DNA from: Aurelia coerulea | Taxonomy: Eukaryota > Cnidaria > Scyphozoa > Semaeostomeae > Ulmaridae | Assembly (NCBI GenBank): GCA_039566865.1 | Contig: CM076959.1 | Span: forward strand, 8,725,501 to 8,789,500 | Direction: 5' to 3' | Length of the DNA stretch: 64,000 bases | Shown: in pieces, positions 36,206 to 49,430 of the stretch | Position numbering within the stretch: the first letter of the stretch is position 1 | Layout: every line of letters begins with the position of its first letter | Translations under genes and position numbers: made by a program | The notes under the pieces: model-generated | What the model was told of the DNA's origin: nothing | Database searches by the model: none | Seen by the model: only the letters and a program-made list of their open reading frames with translations

Positions 36206-38145
36206 TAAAGTTTTAAAGAACGATGGGTGCAATACACTTTATAATACAAATTTTAGCTACTAAAGTACGTTAATCCACACTTTTTGTGCTTTTATTTTGT
36301 TTTCTTTGAGAAAATAAACATTTAATTAATCGATGTTTGTTTATTTAGTAAAGCCAAAATAAGACTAAAGAAAAAGCCAAATGTCTATAGAAATGTTTCC
36401 AAAAATGGTTGCTGCAGCACTAATATAGTGCTTTAAAAGAAGTAACTGGCAGAACTTAAGTTTTAGTGTACGATGAGTGCAATAGTTCTTCTAATATAAA
36501 TTGTAGCTAATAAAGTACGTTAAACAACAATTTTTGTGGTTTAAATTTGTTTTCTTTGAGAAAATAAACATTTAATTAATCGATGTTTGTTTATGCAGTA
36601 AATCTAAAATTGGACTAAAGAAGAAGCTAATGTCTATAGTAATTTTTCCAAGAATGGTTGCTGCAGCACTAATATAGTGCTTTAAAAAAGGAATTTGCAG
36701 AACTAAAGTTTTAAAGAACGATGAGTGCAATACTCTTTACAATACAAATTGTAGCTACTAAAGTACGTTAATTCACACTTTTTGTGCTTTTATTTTGTTT
36801 TCTTTGAGAAAAGAAACATTTAATTAATCGATGTTTGTTTATGCACTAAAGCCAAAATGAGACTAAAGAAAAAGCTAATGTCTATAGTAATGTTTCAAAG
36901 AATGGTTGCTGCAGAACTAATATAGTGCTATTAAAGAAGAAACTTGCAGAACTAAAGTTTTTAAGAACGATGAGTGCAATACTCTTTATAATACAACTTG
37001 TAGCTACTAAAGTACGTTAATCCACACTTTTTGTGCTTTTATTATGTTTTCTTTCAGAAAACAAACATTTAATTAATCGATGTTTGTTTATGCAGTAAAG
37101 CCAAAATGAGACTAAAGAAAAAAGCTAATGTCTATAGTAATGTTTCAAAGAATGGTTGCTGCAGCACTAATATAGTGCTATAAAAGAAGTAACTTGCAGA
37201 ACTAAAGTTTTAAAGAACGATGGGTGCAATACACTTTATAATACAAATTTTAGCTACTAAAGTACGTTAATCCACACTTTTTGTGCTTTTATTTTGTTTT
37301 CTTTGAGAAAATAAACATTTAATTAATCGATGTTTGTTTATTTAGTAAAGCCAAAATAAGACTAAAGAAAAAGCCAAATGTCTATAGAAATGTTTCCAAA
37401 AATGGTTGCTGCAGCACTAATATAGTGCTTTAAAAGAAGTAACTGGCAGAACTTAAGTTTTAGTGTACGATGAGTGCAATAGTTCTTCTAATATAAATTG
37501 TAGCTAATAAAGTACGTTAAACAACAATTTTTGTGGTTTAAATTTGTTTTCTTTGAGAAAATAAACATTTAATTAATCGATGTTTGTTTATGCAGTAAAT
37601 ATAAAATTGGACTAAAGAAGAAGCTAATGTCTATAGTAATTTTTCCAAGAATGGTTGCTGCAGCACTAATATAGTGCTTTAAAAAAGGAATTTGCAGAAC
37701 TAAAGTTTTAAAGAACGATGAGTGCAATACTCTTTACAATACAAATTGTAGCTACTAAAGTACGTTAATTCACACTTTTTGTGCTTTTATTTTGTTTTCT
37801 TTGAGAAAAGAAACATTTAATTAATCGATGTTTGTTTATGCACTAAAGCCAAAATGAGACTAAAGAAAAAGCTAATGTCTATAGTAATGTTTCAAAGAAT
37901 GGTTGCTGCAGAACTAATATAGTGCTATTAAAGAAGAAACTTGCAGAACTAAAGTTTTTAAGAACGATGAGTGCAATACTCTTTATAATACAACTTGTAG
38001 CTACTAAAGTACGTTAATCCACACTTTTTGTGCTTTTATTATGTTTTCTTTCAGAAAACAAACATTTAATTAATCGATGTTTGTTTATGCAGTAAAGCCA
38101 AAATGAGACTAAAGAAAAAAGCTAATGTCTATAGTAATGTTTCAA
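36150..38145 (+). repeat. 997-bp tetramer tandem duplication
   Basis: TTTATTTAGTAAAGCC at 36,340 recurs at 37,337. The intervening monomers match in order, including AGTAATTTTTCCAAG, TTTTTAAGAACG and a TTTCAGAAAACAAAC variant. Boundaries are approximate. Confidence 0.8.
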
Positions 38146-39700
38146 AGAATGGTTGCTGCAGCACTAATATAGTGCTATAAAAGAAGTAACTTGCAGAACT
38201 AAAGTTTTAAAGAACGATGGGTGCAATACACTTTATAATACAAATTTTAGCTACTAAAGTACGTTAATCTACACTTTTTGTGTTTTAATTTTGTTTTCTT
38301 TGAGAAAATAAACATTTAATTAATCGATGTTTGTTTATGCAGTAAAGATAAAATTAGACTAAAGAAAAAGCTAATGTCTATAGTAATGTTTCCAAGAATG
38401 GTTGCTGCAGCACTAAGAGTGCTTTAAAAGAAGTAACTGGCAGGACTAAAGTTTTAAAGAACGATGAGTGCAATACTCTTTGTAATAGAAACTGTAGCTA
38501 ATTAAGTACGTTAATCCACACTTTTTGTGTTTATATTTTGTTTTCTTTTGGAAAATAAACGTTTCATTATTCGATGTTTTTTGATGCCTTAAAGCCAAAT
38601 TGAGACTTAAGAAAAAAGCTAATGTCTATAGTAATGTTTCAAAGAATGGTTGTTGCAGCACTAATATATTGCCATAAAAGAAGTAACTTGCAGAACTAAA
38701 GTTTTAAAGAACGATGAGTGCAATACTCTTTATAATACAAATTGTAGCTACTAAAGTACGTTAATTCACACATTTTGTGCTCTTATTTTGTTTTCTTTGA
38801 GAAAATAAACATTTAATTAATCGATGTTTGTTTATGCAGTAAAGCCAAAATGAGACTAAAGAAAAAAGCTAATGTCTATAGTAATGTTTCAAAGAATGGT
38901 TGCTGCAGCACTAATATAGTGCTATAAAAGAAGTAACTTGCAGAACTAAAGTTTTAAAGAACGATGGGTGCAATACTCTTTATAATACAAATTGTAGCTA
39001 CTAAAGTACGTTAATTCACACATTTTGTGCTCTTATTTTGTTTTCTTTGATTAACTGATGTTTTTTTATGAGGTAAAGCCAAAATAAGACTAAAGAAAAA
39101 GCTAATGTCTATAGTAACCTTTCAAAGAATGGTTGCTGCAGTACTAATATAAGAAGTAACTGGCAGGACTAAAGTTTTAAATAGCGATGAGTGCAATACT
39201 CTTTGTAATAGCAATTGTAGCTAATAAAGTACGTTAATCCACACTATTTGTGTTTTAATTATGTTTTCTTTGAGAAAAAAAAAACATTTAATTAATCGAT
39301 GTTTGTTTATGCCTTAAAGCCAAACTGAGACTAAAGAAAAAAGCTAATGTCTATAGTAATGTTTCCAAAAATGGTTGCTGCAGCATTAATATATTGCCAT
39401 AAAAGAAGTAACTTGCAGAACTAAAGTTTTAAAGAACGATGAGTGCAATACTCTTTATAATACAAATTGTAGCTACTAAAGTACGTTAATTCACACATTT
39501 TGTGCTCTTATTTTGTTTTCTTTGAGAAAACAAACATTTAATTAATCGATGTTTGTTTATGCAGTAAAGCCAAAATAAGACTAAAGAAAAAGCCAAATTT
39601 CTATAGAAATGTTTCCAAAAATGGTTGCTGCAGCACTAATATAGTGCTATAAAAGAAGTAACTTGCAGAACTAAAGTTTTAAAGAACGATGGGTGCAATA
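38146..39700 (+). repeat. Mosaic satellite with two deletion monomers
   Basis: About six monomers are present. At 38,412 the hairpin loop is shortened (GCACTAAGAGTGC, a 5-bp stem). At 39,050/39,051 one monomer lacks 16 bp between CTTTGA and TTAACTG, removing the usual GAAAATAAACATTTAA. The part from about 38,263 resembles 52,341 onward (offset 14,078). No other feature seen. Confidence 0.7.
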
Positions 39701-41400
39701 CACTTTTTAAAACAAATTTTAGCTACTAAAGTACGTTAATCCACACTTTTTGTGCTTTTATTTTGTTTTCTTTGAGAAAATAAACATTTAATTAATCGAT
39801 GTTTGTTTACTCAGTAAAGCTTAAATGAGACTAAAGAAAAAGCCAAATGTCTATAGTAATGTTTCCAAAAATGGTTGCTGCAGAACTAATATAGTGCCAT
39901 TAAAGAAAAAACTTGCAGAACTAAAGTTTTAAAGAACGATGAGTGCAATACTCTTTGTAATACAAATTGTAGCTAATAAAGTACGTTAAACAACAATTTT
40001 TGTGGTTTAAATTTGTTTTCTTTGAGAAAATAAACTTTTAATTAATCGATGCAGTAAAGCCAAAATGAGACTAAAGATAAAGCTAATGTCTATAGTAATG
40101 TTTCAAAGAATGGTTGCTGCACCACTAATATAGTGCTATAAAAGAAGTAACTTGCAGAAATCAATGTTTTAAAGAACGATGAGTGCAATACTCTTTGTAA
40201 TAGAAATTGTAGCTAATAAAGTACGTTAATCGACACTTTTTGTGTTTTAATTTTGTTTTCTTTGAGAAAAGAAACATTTAATTAATCGATGTCTGTTTAT
40301 GCAGTAAAGCTAAAATTGGACTAAAGAAGAAGCTAATGTCTATAGTAATGTTTCCAAGAATGGTTGCTGCAGCACTAGTATAGTGCTTTAAAAGAAGTAA
40401 CTGTCAGGACTAAAGTTTTAAAGAACGATGAGCGCAATACTCTTTGTAATAGAAATTGTAGCTAATTATGTACGTTAATCCACACTTTTTGTGTTTATAT
40501 TTTGTATTCTTTTGGAAAATAAACGTTTCATTAATCGATGTTTGTTGATGCACTAAATATAAATTGAGACGAAAGAGAAAACTAATGTATATAGTAATGT
40601 TTCAAAGAATGGTTGCTGCACCACTAATATAGTGCTGTAAAAGAATTAACTTGCAGAACTCAATGTTTTAAAGAACGATTGGTGCAATACACTTTATAAT
40701 ACAAATTTTAGCTACTCAAGTACGTTAATCCACACTTTTTGTGCTTTTATTTTGTTTTCTTTGAGAAAATAAACATTTAATTAATCGATATTTCTTTACT
40801 CAGTAAAGCTTAAATGAGACTAAAGAAAAATCCAAATGTCTATAGTAATGTTTCCAAAAATGGTTGCTGCAGAACTAATATAGTGCCATTAAAGAAAAAA
40901 CTTGCAGAACTAAAGTTTTAAAGAACAATGAGTGCAATACTCTTTGTAATACAAATTGTAGCTAATAAAGTACGTTAAACAACAATTTTTGTGGTTTAAA
41001 TTTGTTTTCTTTGAGAAAATAAACTTTTAATTAATCGATGCAGTAAAGCCAAAATGAGACTAAAGATAAAGCTAATGTCTATAGTAATGTTTCAAAGAAT
41101 GGTTGCTGCACCACTAATATAGTGCTATAAAAGAAGTAACTTGCAGAAATCAATGTTTTAAAGAACGATGAGTGCAATACTCTTTGTAATAGAAATTGTA
41201 GCTAATAAAGTACGTTAATCGACACTTTTTGTGTTTTAATTTTGTTTTCTTTGAGAAAAGAAACATTTAATTAATCGATGTCTGTTTATGCAGTAAAGCT
41301 AAAATTGGACTAAAGAAGAAGCTAATGTCTATAGTAATGTTTCCAAGAATGGTTGCTGCAGCACTAATATAGTGCTATTAAAGAAGTAACTTGCAGAACT
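39701..41400 (+). repeat. 989-bp tetramer tandem duplication
   Basis: TCAGTAAAGCTTAAATG occurs at 39,811 and 40,800. Following monomers match in order (AACAATTTTTGTGG, AGATAAAGCTAATG, GCACCACTAATATAG, CGATGTCTG). The second copy extends to about 41,370. Confidence 0.8.
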
Positions 41401-42700
41401 AAAGTTTTAAAGAACGATGAGTGCAATACTCTTTATAATATAAATTGTAGCTACTAAAGTACGTTAATCCACACTTTTTGTGCTTTTATTTTGTTTTCTT
41501 TGAGAAAAGAAACATTTAATTAATCGATGTTTGTTTATGCAGTAAAGCCAAAATGAGACTAAAGAAAAAGCTAATATCTATTGAAATGTTTCCAAAAATG
41601 GTTGCTGCAGCACTAATAAAGTGCTTTAAAAGAAGAAACTTGCAGGACTAAAGTTTTAAAGAACGATGAGTGCAATACTCCTTATAATATAAAATGTAGC
41701 TACTAAAGTACGTTAATCCACACTTTTTTTTTTAATTTTGTTTTTTTTGATAAAATAAACATTTAATTAATCGATGTAATAAAGCTAAAAAGGGACTAAA
41801 GAAAAATCTATTGTCTACAGTTATGTTTCCAAGAATGGTTGCTGCAGCGCCAAAATAGTGCAATAAAAGAAGAAACTGCCAGAACTAAACTTTTAAAGAA
41901 TGATGAGTGCTATACATTTTATAATATAAAATGTAGCTACTAAAGTACGTTAATCCACACTTTTTGTGTTTTAATTTTGTTTTCTTTTGGAAAAAAAACA
42001 TTTAATTAATCGATGTTTGTCAATGCAGTAAAGCCAAACTGAGACTAAAGAAAAAAGCTAATGTCTATAGTAATGTTTCAAAGAATGGTTGCTGCAACAC
42101 TAATATAGTGCTTTAAAAAAGTAAATTACAGAACTAAAGTTTTAAAGAACAATGAGTGCAATCCTCTTTACAATACAAATTTTAGCTACTACAGTACGTT
42201 AATCCACACTTTTTGTGCTTTTATTTTGTTTTCTTTGAGAAAAGAAACATTTAATTAATCGATGTTTGTTTATGCGCTAAAGCCAAAATGAGACTAAAGA
42301 AAAAGCTAATATCTATTGAAATGTTTCCAAAAATGGTTGCTGCAGCACTAATAAAGTGCTTTAAAAGAAGAAACTTGCAGGACTAAAGTTTTAAAGAACG
42401 ATGAGTGCAATACTCCTTATAATATAAAATGTAGCTACTAAAGTACGTTAATCCACACTTTTTGTGTTTTAATTTTGTTTTCTTTTGGAAAAAAACATTT
42501 AATTAATCGATGTTTGTTAATGCAGTAAAGCCAAAACTGAGACTAAAGAAAAAAGCTAATGTCTATAGTAATGTTTCAAAGAATGGTTGCTGCAACACTA
42601 ATATAGTGCTTTAAAAAAGTAAATTGCAGAACTAAAGTTTTAAAGAACAATGAGTGCAATCCTCTTTACAATACAAATTTTAGCTAATAAAGTACGTTAA
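41401..42700 (+). repeat. 736-bp trimer duplication
   Basis: CTAATATCTATTGAAATG at 41,571 recurs at 42,307. The trimer includes a short monomer (TCGATGTAATAAAG) and a GCGCCAAAATAGTGC monomer that resemble the 8.8-9.0 kb series, so it is a dispersed fragment of the left-hand higher-order repeat. Confidence 0.75.
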
Positions 42701-45306
42701 TCCACACTTTTTGTGCTTTTATTTTGTTTTCTTTGAGAAAAGAAACATTTAATTAATCGATGTCTGTTTATGCAGTAAAGCCAAAATGAGACTAAAGTAA
42801 AAGCCAAATGTCTATAGAAATGTTTTCAAAAATGGTTGCTGCAGCCATAATATAGTGCTTTAAAAGAAGTAACTGGCAGAACTTAAGTTTTAAAGAACGA
42901 TGCGTGCAAAACTCTTTATAATAGAAATTGTAGCTACTAAAGTACGTTGAACGACACTTGTTGTGCTTTAATTTTGTTTCCTTTGAGAAAATAAACTTTT
43001 AATTAATCGATGCAGTAAAGCCCAAATAAGACTAAAGAAAAAGCTAATGTCTATAGTAATGTTTCAAAGAATGGTTGCTGCAGCACTTAGATAGTGCTTT
43101 AAAAGAAGTAACTGGCAGGACTAAAGTTTTAAAGAACGATGAGTGCAATACTCTTTACAATACAAATTGTAGCTACTAAAGTACGTTAATTCACACTTTT
43201 TGTGCTTTTATTTTGTTTTCTTTGAGAAAAGGAACTTTTAATTAATCGATGTTTGTTTATGCACTAAAGCCAAAATGAGACTAAAGAAAAAGCTAATGTC
43301 TATAGTAATGTTTCAATGAATGGTTGCTGCAGAACTAATATAGTGCTATTAAAGAAGAAACTTGCAGAACTAAAGTTTTAAAGAACGATGAGTGCAATAC
43401 TCTTTATAATACAAATTGTAGCTACTAAAGTACTTTAATCCACACTTTTTGTGCTTTTATTATGTTTTCTTTGAGAAAACAAACATTTAATTAATCGATG
43501 TTTGTTTATGCAGTAAAGCCAAAATGAGACTAAAGAAAAAGAAAATGTCTAAAGTAATGTTTCCCAAAATGGTTGCTGCAGCACTAATATAGTGCTTTAA
43601 AAGAAGAAACTGGCAGGACTAAAGTTTTAAAGAACGATGATTGCAATACTCTTTATAATACAAATTGTAGCTGCTAACGTACGTTAATTCACACATTTTG
43701 TGCTTTTATTTTGTTTTCTTTGAGAAAATAAACATTTAATTAATCGATGTTTGTTTATGCAATAAAGCCAAAATAAGACTAAAGAAAAAGCCAAATGTCT
43801 ATAGAAATGTTTCCAAAAATGGTTGCTGCAGCACTAATATAGTGCTTTAAAAGAAGTAACTGGCAGAACTTAAGTTTTAAAGTACGATGAGTGCAATAGT
43901 TCTTCTAATATAAATTATAGCTAATAAAGTACGTTAAAAAACAATTTTTGTGGTTTAAATTTGTTTTCTTTGAGAAAATAAACATTTAATTAATCGATGT
44001 TTGTTTATGCATTAAATCTAAAATTGGACTAAAGAAGAAGCTAATGTCCATAGTAATGTTTCCAAGAATGGTTGCTGCAGCACTAAGATAGTGCTTTAAA
44101 AGAAGTAACTGGCAGGACTAAAGTTTTAAAGAACGATGAGTGCAATACTCTTTGTAATAGAAACTGTAGCTAATAAAGTACGTTAATCCACACTTTTTGT
44201 GTTTATATTTTGTTTTCTTTTGGAAAATAAACGTTTCATTATTCGATGTATTTTGATGCCTTAAAGCCAAACTGAGACTAAAGAAAAAAGCTAATGTCTA
44301 TAGTAATGTTTCAAAGAATGGTTGTTGCAGCACTAATATATTGCCATAAAAGAAGTAACTTGCAGAACTAAAGTTTTAAAGAACGATGAGTGCAATACTC
44401 TTTATAATACAAATTGTAGCTACTAAAGTACGTTAATTCACACATTTTGTGCTCTTATTTTGTTTTCTTTGAGAAAATAAACATTTAATTAATCGATGTT
44501 TGTTTATGCAGTAAAGGCAAAATGAGATTAAAGAAAAAAGCTAATGTCTATAGTAATGTTTCCAAGAATGGTTGCTGCAGCACTAATATAGTGCTTTAAA
44601 AGAAGAAACTGGCAAGACTAAAGTTTTAAAGAATGATGAGTGCAATACTCTTTGTAATAGAAATTGTAGCTAATAAAGTACGTTAATTCACACATTTTGT
44701 GCTTTTTTTTGTTTCCTTTGAGAAAAAAAACTGTTCATTAATCGATGCAGTAAAGCCCAAATAAGACTAAAGAAAAAGCTAATGTCTATAGTAACCTTTC
44801 AAAGAATGGTTGCTGCAGTACTAATATAAGAAGTAACTGGCAGGACTAAAGTTTTAAATAGCGATGAGTGCAATACTCTTTGTAATAGCAATTGTAGCTA
44901 ATAAAGTACGTTAATCCACACTATTTGTGTTTTAATTATGTTTTCTTTGAGAAAAGAAACATTTAATTAATCGATGTTTGTTTATGCCTTAAAGCCAAAC
45001 TGAGACTAAAGAAAAAAGCTAATGTCTATAGTAATGTTTCAAAGAATGGTTGCTGCAGCACTAATATATTGCCATAAAAGAAGTAACTTGCAGAACTAAA
45101 GTTTTAAAGAACGATGAGTGCAATACTCTTTATAATACAAATTGTAGCTACTAAAGTACGTTAATTCACACATTTTGTGCTCTTATTTTGTTTTCTTTGA
45201 GAAAACAAACATTTAATTAATCGATGTTTGTTTATGCAGTAAAGCCAAAATGAGACTAAAGAAAAAAGCTAATGTCTATAGTAATGTTTCAAAGAATGGT
45301 TGCTGC

Positions 45307-45323
45307 AGCACTAATATAGTGCT
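45307..45323. other. Representative satellite hairpin (7-bp stem, 3-nt loop)
   Basis: AGCACTA ATA TAGTGCT, overlapping a CTGCAG site at 45,303-45,308. Equivalent hairpins occur in a large share of monomers. The variant GCACTAAGATAGTGC changes only the loop, GTACTAATATAGTGC gives a G:U wobble in RNA, and GCACTAATAAAGTGC trims the stem to five pairs inside the outer A-T. Other subtypes (TATATTGCC, GCGCCAAA, CACATCATATTG) break it. Confidence 0.7.
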
Positions 45324-45330
45324 ATAAAAG
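45323..45330 (+). promoter_or_regulatory. Representative TATA-box-like motif abutting the hairpin
   Basis: TATAAAAG fits the eukaryotic TATA consensus (TATAWAAR) and begins at the last base of the hairpin. It is present wherever the monomer reads GTGCTATAAAAGAAG, and absent in the GTGCTTTAAAAG subtype. Promoter activity is only an inference. Confidence 0.3.
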
Positions 45331-45380
45331 AAGTAACTTGCAGAACTAAAGTTTTAAAGAACGATGGGTGCAATACACTT

Positions 45381-46290
45381 TTTAATACAAATTTTAGCTA
45401 CTAAAGTACGTTAATCCACACTTTTTGTGCTTTTATTTTGTTTTCTTTGAGAAAATAAACATTTAATTAATCGATGTTTGTTTATGCAATAAAGCCAAAA
45501 TAAGACTAAAGAAAAAGCCAAATGTCTATAGAAATGTTTCCAAAAATGGTTGCTGCAGCACTAATATAGTGCTTTAAAAGAAGTAACTGGCAGAACTTAA
45601 GTTTTAAAGTACGATGAGTGCAATAGTTCTTCTAATATAAATTATAGCTAATAAAGTACGTTAAAAAAAAATTTTTGTGGTTTAAATTTGTTTTCTTTGA
45701 GAAAATAAACATTTAATTAATCGATGTTTGTTTATGCAGTAAATCTAAAATTGGACTAAAGAAGAAGCTAATGTCCATAGTAATGTTTCCAAGAATGGTT
45801 GCTGCAGCACTAAGATAGTGCTTTAAAAGAAGTAACTGGCAGGACTAAAGTTTTAAAGAACGATGAGTGCAATACTCTTTACAATACAAATTGTAGCTAC
45901 TAAAGTACGTTAATTCACACTTTTTGTGCTTTTATTTTGTTTTCTTTGAGAAAAGAAACATTTAATTAATCGATGTTTGTTTATGCACTAAAGCCAAAAT
46001 GAGACTAAAGAAAAAGCTAATGTCTATAGTAATGTTTCAATGAATGGTTGCTGCAGAACTAATATAGTGCTATTAAAGAAGAAACTTGCAGAACTAAAGT
46101 TTTAAAGAACGATGAGTGCAATACTCTTTATAATACAAATTGTAGCTACCAAAGTACGTTAATCCACACTTTTTGTGCTTTTATTATGTTTTCTTTGAGA
46201 AAACAAACATTTAATTAATCGATGTTTGTTTATGCAGTAAAGCCAAAATGAGACTAAAGAAAAAAGCTAATGTCTATAGTAATGTTTCCA
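45381..46290 (+). repeat. Copy of the 32.3-kb monomer series
   Basis: This matches the segment starting near 32,250 with an offset of 13,129, in the same monomer order. TACGTTAAAAAAAAATTTTTG near 45,657 is a private A-rich change. Confidence 0.75.
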
Positions 46291-47290
46291 AGAATGGTTG
46301 CTGCAGCACTAAGATAGTGCTTTAAAAGAAGAAACTGGCAGGACTAAAGTTTTAAAGAACGATGAGTGCAATACTCTTTATAATACAAATTCTAGCTGCT
46401 AACGTACGTTAATTCACACATTTTGTGCTTTTATTTTGTTTTCTTTGAGAAAATAAACATTTAATTAATCGATGTTTGTTTATGCAGTAAAGATAAAATT
46501 AGACTAAAGAAAAAGCTAATGTCTATAGTAATGTTTCCAAGAATGGTTGCTGCAGCACTAAGATAGTGCTTTAAAAGAAGTAACTGGCAGGACTAAAGAT
46601 TTAAAGAACGATGAGTGCAATACTCTTTGTAATAGAAACTGTAGCTAATAAAGTACGTTAATCCACACTTTTTGTGTTTATATTTTGTTTTCTTTTGGAA
46701 AATAAACGTTTCATTATTCGATGTATTTTGATGCCTTAAAGTCAAACTTAGACTAAAGAAAAAAGCTAATGTCTATAGTAATGTTTCAAAGAATGGTTGT
46801 TGCAGCACTAAGATAGTGCTTTAAAAGAAGAAACTGGCAGGACTAAAGTTTTAAAGAACGATGAGTGCAATACTCTTTATAATACAAATTCTAGCTGCTA
46901 ACGTACGTTAATTCACACATTTTGTGCTTTTATTTTGTTTTCTTTGAGAAAATAAACATTTAATTAATCGATGTTTGTTTATGCAGTAAAGATAAAATTA
47001 GACTAAAGAAAAAGCTAATGTCTATAGTAATGTTTCCAAGAATGGTTGCTGCAGCACTAAGATAGTGCTTTAAAAGAAGTAACTGGCAGGACTAAAGATT
47101 TAAAGAACGATGAGTGCAATACTCTTTGTAATAGAAACTGTAGCTAATAAAGTACGTTAATCCACACTTTTTGTGTTTATATTTTGTTTTCTTTTGGAAA
47201 ATAAACGTTTCATTATTCGATGTATTTTGATGCCTTAAAGTCAAACTTAGACTAAAGAAAAAAGCTAATGTCTATAGTAATGTTTCAAAG
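46291..47290 (+). repeat. 499-bp dimer tandem duplication
   Basis: TCTAGCTGCTAACG occurs at 46,391 and 46,890, 499 bp apart. Both dimers pair a GATAAAATTAGAC monomer with a CATTATTCGATGTATTTTG monomer. Confidence 0.8.
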
Positions 47291-49430
47291 AATGGTTGTT
47301 GCAGCACTAATATATTGCCATAAAAGAAGTAACTTGCAGAACTAAAGTTTTAAAGAACGATGAGTGCAATACTCTTTATAATACAAATTGTAGCTACTAA
47401 AGTACGTTAATTCACACTATTTGTGTTTTAATTATGTTTTCTTTGAGAAAATAAACTTTTAATTAATCGATGTTTGTTTATGCAGTAAAGCCAAAATGAG
47501 ACTAAAGAAAAAGCCAAATGTCTATAGAAATGTTTCCAAAAATGGTTGCTGCAGCACTAATATAGTGCTTTAAAAAAGTAATTTGCAGAACTAAAGTTTT
47601 AAAGAACGATGAGTGCAATACTCTTTACAATACAAATTGTAGCTAATAAAGTACGTTAATCCACACTATTTGTGTTTTAATTATGTTTTCTTTGAGAAAA
47701 GAAACATTTAATTAATCGATGTCTGTTTATGCCTTAAAGCCAAACTGAGACTAAAGAAAAAAGCTAATGTCTATAGTAATAATTCAAAAAATGGTTGCTG
47801 GAGCACTAATATATTGCCATAAAAGAAGTAACTTGCAGAACTAAAGTTTTAAAGAACGATGAGTGCAATACTCTTTATAATACAAATTGTAGCTACTAAA
47901 GTACGTTAATTCACACATTTTGTCCTCTTATTTTGTTTTCTTTGAGAAAATAAACATTTAATTAATCGATGTTTGTTTATGCACTAAAGCCAAAATGAGA
48001 CTAAAGAAAAAGCTAATGTCTATAGTAATGTTTCAATGAATGGTTGCTGCAGAACTAATATAGTGCTATTAAAGAAGAAACTTGCAGAACTAAAGTTTTA
48101 AAGAACGATGAGTGCAATACTCTTTATAATACAAATTGTAGCTACTAAAGTACGTTAATCCACACTTTTTGTGCTTTTATTATGTTTTCTTTGAGAAAAC
48201 AAACATTTAATTAATCGATGTTTGTTTATGCAGTAAAGCCAAAATGAGACTAAAGAAAAAAGCTAATGTCTATAGTAATGTTTCCAAGAATGGTTGCTGC
48301 AGCACTAAGATAGTGCTTTAAAAGAAGAAACTGGCAGGACTAAAGTTTTAAAGAACGATGAGTGCAATACTCTTTATAATACAAATTCTAGCTGCTAACG
48401 TACGTTAATTCACACATTTTGTGCTTTTATTTTGTTTTCTTTGAGAAAATAAACATTTAATTAATCGATGTTTGTTTATGCAGTAAAGATAAAATTAGAC
48501 TAAAGAAAAAGCTAATATCTATAGTAATGTTTCCAAGAATGGTTGCTGCAGCACTAAGATAGTGCTTTAAAAGAAGTAACTGGCAGGACTAAAGATTTAA
48601 AGAACGATGAGTGCAATACTCTTTGTAATAGAAACTGTAGCTAATAAAGTACGTTAATCCACACTTTTTGTGTTTATATTTTGTTTTCTTTTGGAAAATA
48701 AACGTTTCATTATTCGATGTATTTTGATGCCTTAAAGTCAAACTTAGACTAAAGAAAAAAGCTAATGTCTATAGTAATGTTTCAAAGAATGGTTGTTGCA
48801 GCACTAATATATTGCCATAAAAGAAGTAACTTGCAGAACTAAAGTTTTAAAGAACGATGAGTGCAATACTCTTTATAATACAAATTGTAGCTACTAAAGT
48901 ACGTTAATTCATACTATTTGTGTTTTAATTATGTTTTCTTTGAGAAAATAAACTTTTAATTAATCGATGTTTGTTTATGCAGTAAAGCCAAAATGAGACT
49001 AAAGAAAAAGCCAAATGTCTATAGAAATGTTTCCAAAAATGGTTGCTGCAGCACTAATATAGTGCTTTAAAAAAGTAATTTGCAGAACTAAAGTTTTAAA
49101 GAACGATGAGTGCAATACTCTTTACAATACAAATTGTAGCTAATAAAGTACGTTAATCCACACTATTTGTGTTTTAATTATGTTTTCTTTGAGAAAAGAA
49201 ACATTTAATTAATCGATGTCTGTTTATGCCTTAAAGCCAAACTGAGACTAAAGAAAAAAGCTAATGTCTATAGTAATAATTCAAAAAATGGTTGCTGGAG
49301 CACTAATATATTGCCATAAAAGAAGTAACTTGCAGAACTAAAGTTTTAAAGAACGATGAGTGCAATACTCTTTATAATACAAATTGTAGCTACTAAAGTA
49401 CGTTAATTCCCACATTTTGTCCTCTTATTT
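46810..49430 (+). repeat. 1,497-bp hexamer tandem duplication
   Basis: TCTAGCTGCTAACG at 46,890 recurs at 48,387, and ATGGTTGCTGGAGCAC at 47,791 recurs at 49,288, both 1,497 bp apart. The copies differ by a few substitutions, such as TTCACACTATT/TTCATACTATT and TTCACACATT/TTCCCACATT. Confidence 0.85.

Larger units (their letters stand above)
42701..45380 (+). repeat. Mosaic satellite segment
   Basis: About eleven monomers of mixed subtype are present. GTGCAATAGTTC at 43,891 matches 32,489 and 45,618 (offsets 11,402 and 1,727). The palindrome TAACGTACGTTA lies at 43,675. A 10-bp-deleted monomer lies near 44,820. No other feature seen. Confidence 0.7.
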
